This document shows positions 62,429 to 64,000 of a stretch of DNA of 64,000 nucleotides, piece after piece (the first letter of the stretch is position 1; each line of letters begins with the position of its first letter). The notes beneath the pieces are model-generated. The model made no database searches, had not been told where the DNA came from, and worked only from the letters and a program-made list of their open reading frames with translations. Origin of the DNA: an uncultured Nostocoides sp. (GTDB lineage: Bacteria; Actinomycetota; Actinomycetes; Actinomycetales; Dermatophilaceae); assembly GCA_937873315.1 (NCBI GenBank), contig CALMQX010000042.1, forward strand, positions 124,001-188,000, read 5' to 3'. The position numbers were made by a program, and so were the translations under genes.

Positions 62429-64000
62429 TCACCCACGCTCCAGGTATGCCGCTTGCTCGGCGTCGACCCGCGCCTTGACCGCGGCTGCCAGGCCGGGATG
62501 ATCCGCGAGCGCGGGGTCCGCGGCGACGAGCTCCTGGGCATCAGCGCGCGCCTGCTCGATCAGGTCCTCGTGGTCCAGGATGTGCAGGAACTCCAATTGG
62601 GTGCGCCGGCCGTGCTGGGCCGCACCCAGGATGTCGCCCTCCCGCCGCTGAGACATGTCCAGCCGAGCCAACTCGAATCCATCCGTCGTGGCTGCGACGG
62701 CGCCCAGTCGCTCCAGCGCCGGCTCGGCGTCAGAGCCGGTCATCAGCAGAGCGAGCCCGGGCAGCCCACCGCGCCCGACCCGACCCCGCAGCTGGTGCAA
62801 CTGTGAGACCCCGAATCGGTCGGCGTCCATGACGACCATGACGCTGGCGTTGGGCACATCCACCCCGACCTCGATCACCGTGGTGGACACCAGAATGTCG
62901 ATCTCGCCGCGTGCGAAAGCCCCCATGACGGCATCTTTCTCCTCGGCCGCGAGCCGACCATGCAGGATGCCGAGGCGCAGCCCCTGCAGCGCCGGGTGTG
63001 CCGCCAACTCGCCGTGCACGGCATACACGCTGCGCAGCGGACGGGCCACGGCCTCCTCGTCGCCGCCGTCCTCGGTCTGCGCCGACCAGACCTGCGCTTC
63101 GGCATCGGGGACGTCATCGTCACCAATGCGGGGGCACACGACATAGACCTGCCGACCGCCGCGGGCCTCCTCACCGACCCGCGCCCACGTGCGCTCCACC
63201 CACGCCGGCAGGGACTCCGGCACGACATGGGTGGTGATCGGCGCGCGGCCGGCCGGCAACTCGCGCAGCGTGGAGATCTCCAGGTCCCCAAAGACGGTCA
63301 TCGCCACGGTCCGCGGGATCGGGGTGGCCGTCATCACCAGGACGTGCGGTGGGGTGATCCCCTTGCTGCGCAAGGCATCTCGCTGCTCGACCCCAAAGCG
63401 GTGCTGCTCGTCCACCACGACCAGCCCCAAATCCTGGAATGACACGTGCTGCTGGATGAGCGCATGCGTGCCGATGACGATCCCCGCATCACCACTGGCG
63501 ATATCCAGCAGCGCTCGGCGGCGCTCCGCGGTCGACTGGCTGCCGGTCAGCAGGACCACGCGCGTGCCGCTCTCGCTGCCCCCGAGAAGGCCGCCCTCGG
63601 CAAGATCGCCCAGCATCCGCGTGATGGTGGCGTGATGCTGGCTGGCCAGGACCTCGGTGGGAGCCAGGAGCGCCGCCTGTCCCCCAGAGTCCACGGTCGC
63701 CAGCATGGCGCGCAGCGCGACCACGGTCTTGCCGGAACCCACCTCGCCTTGCAGCAGGCGATGCATGGGCACTTCGGCGGCCAGGTCGCTGGCGATCTGA
63801 TCGCCCACCTCGCGCTGGCCGGCGGTGAGCTCGAAGGGCAGTCGCTCATCGAATGCCGTGAGAAGGCCACCCTCGCGTGGGGCGCGGGAGGTGGTGCGTT
63901 GGCTGCGAACCTCGGCCCGCCGCTGATGCAGCGCGACCTGGAGGACCAGCGCCTCCTCATACCGCAGGCGATGCCGGGCAGCCTCCACCTGAGCCCAGGA
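62429..64000 (-). CDS. recG: ATP-dependent DNA helicase RecG (5' end outside window)
   Basis: The C-terminal 520 or so residues of RecG, continuing past the window edge. Seen are HRLLQGEVGSGKTVVAL (Walker A), VVVDEQHRFGVEQR (DEQH box), TATPIPRTVAMT, ILVSTTVIEVGVDVPNA, and QLHQLRGRVGRGG (motif VI). It remodels stalled replication forks and branched DNA. The wedge domain lies outside. Confidence 0.95.
   Translation of the reverse strand, partial: SWAQVEAARHRLRYEEALVLQVALHQRRAEVRSQRTTSRAPREGGLLTAFDERLPFELTAGQREVGDQIASDLAAEVPMHRLLQGEVGSGKTVVALRAMLATVDSGGQAALLAPTEVLASQHHATITRMLGDLAEGGLLGGSESGTRVVLLTGSQSTAERRRALLDIASGDAGIVIGTHALIQQHVSFQDLGLVVVDEQHRFGVEQRDALRSKGITPPHVLVMTATPIPRTVAMTVFGDLEISTLRELPAGRAPITTHVVPESLPAWVERTWARVGEEARGGRQVYVVCPRIGDDDVPDAEAQVWSAQTEDGGDEEAVARPLRSVYAVHGELAAHPALQGLRLGILHGRLAAEEKDAVMGAFARGEIDILVSTTVIEVGVDVPNASVMVVMDADRFGVSQLHQLRGRVGRGGLPGLALLMTGSDAEPALERLGAVAATTDGFELARLDMSQRREGDILGAAQHGRRTQLEFLHILDHEDLIEQARADAQELVAADPALADHPGLAAAVKARVDAEQAAYLERG

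Overview
This 64 kb window is chromosomal DNA of a high-GC actinobacterium (Actinomycetota). Gene content and order point to the order Micrococcales, and a relative of Intrasporangiaceae/Dermatophilaceae is my best guess. The family-level placement is inference. Most of the window is a dense core: rpsB-tsf-pyrH-frr-cdsA-rlmN, the rpsP-KH-rimM-trmD-rplS-lepB-rnhB group running into yraN-comM-dprA-xerC, ffh, amtB-glnB-glnD-ftsY-smc, and mutM-rnc-rpmF-coaD-rsmD-recG. Genes are tightly packed, with many 4-base start/stop overlaps and frequent GTG starts. I see no tRNA, rRNA, CRISPR array or transposase gene, and no gene-free stretch longer than about 300 bases.

Layout. 1-6.6 kb: polyamine uptake and catabolism (PotA fragment, PotD, an aminobutyraldehyde-type dehydrogenase, an Lrp regulator, a class-III aminotransferase and an FAD oxidoreductase). 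The last gene carries a two-palindrome repeat at its 5' end. 6.7-10.2 kb: LOG-family protein, a copper monooxygenase-like lipoprotein, and rlmN. 10.2-14.4 kb: cdsA, frr, pyrH, tsf, rpsB. 14.6-20.6 kb: small membrane protein, LD-carboxypeptidase, amidase, MFS exporter, aminotransferase, M23 peptidase. 20.6-27.5 kb: xerC, dprA, comM/yifB, yraN, DUF2469, rnhB, two tandem lepB genes, rplS. 27.7-29.7 kb: FetB-like permease, dienelactone hydrolase, DinB protein. 29.7-34.2 kb: trmD-GNAT fusion, rimM, KH protein, rpsP with a long tail, Rrf2 regulator and a TauE-type exporter. 34.3-37.2 kb: serine hydrolase, a broken DCC-family gene and two hydrolases. 37.2-51.6 kb: ffh, glnD-glnB-amtB, ftsY, M13 protease, lepB, smc, chorismate mutase, acylphosphatase. 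51.7-53.6 kb: membrane O-acyltransferase. 53.7-58.7 kb: accessory restriction-modification-like operon. 58.8-64 kb: core genes again.

Two things stand out. First, an exact 8-base word, GTATGCCG (or its complement CGGCATAC), occurs about 60 times on both strands, in several reading frames. It also occurs as inverted pairs forming the stems of intergenic hairpins. That pattern resembles DNA-uptake sequences of naturally transformable bacteria, and the window also carries dprA and comM. Second, between mutM and the acyltransferase/acylphosphatase/smc block lies a three-gene operon. It encodes a short methyltransferase-like protein lacking the catalytic NPPY, a GIY-YIG-like nuclease/DEAH helicase that ends in half a methyltransferase, and a separate protein with the NPPY half plus a specificity domain. 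It looks like a type ISP-like restriction system divided over three polypeptides.

Smaller oddities are a LepB paralogue without its catalytic lysine, a TrmD-acetyltransferase fusion, ribosomal protein S16 with an extra C-terminal domain, a probable Rrf2 operator, several long perfect palindromes, and a pair of DnaA-box-like sites.
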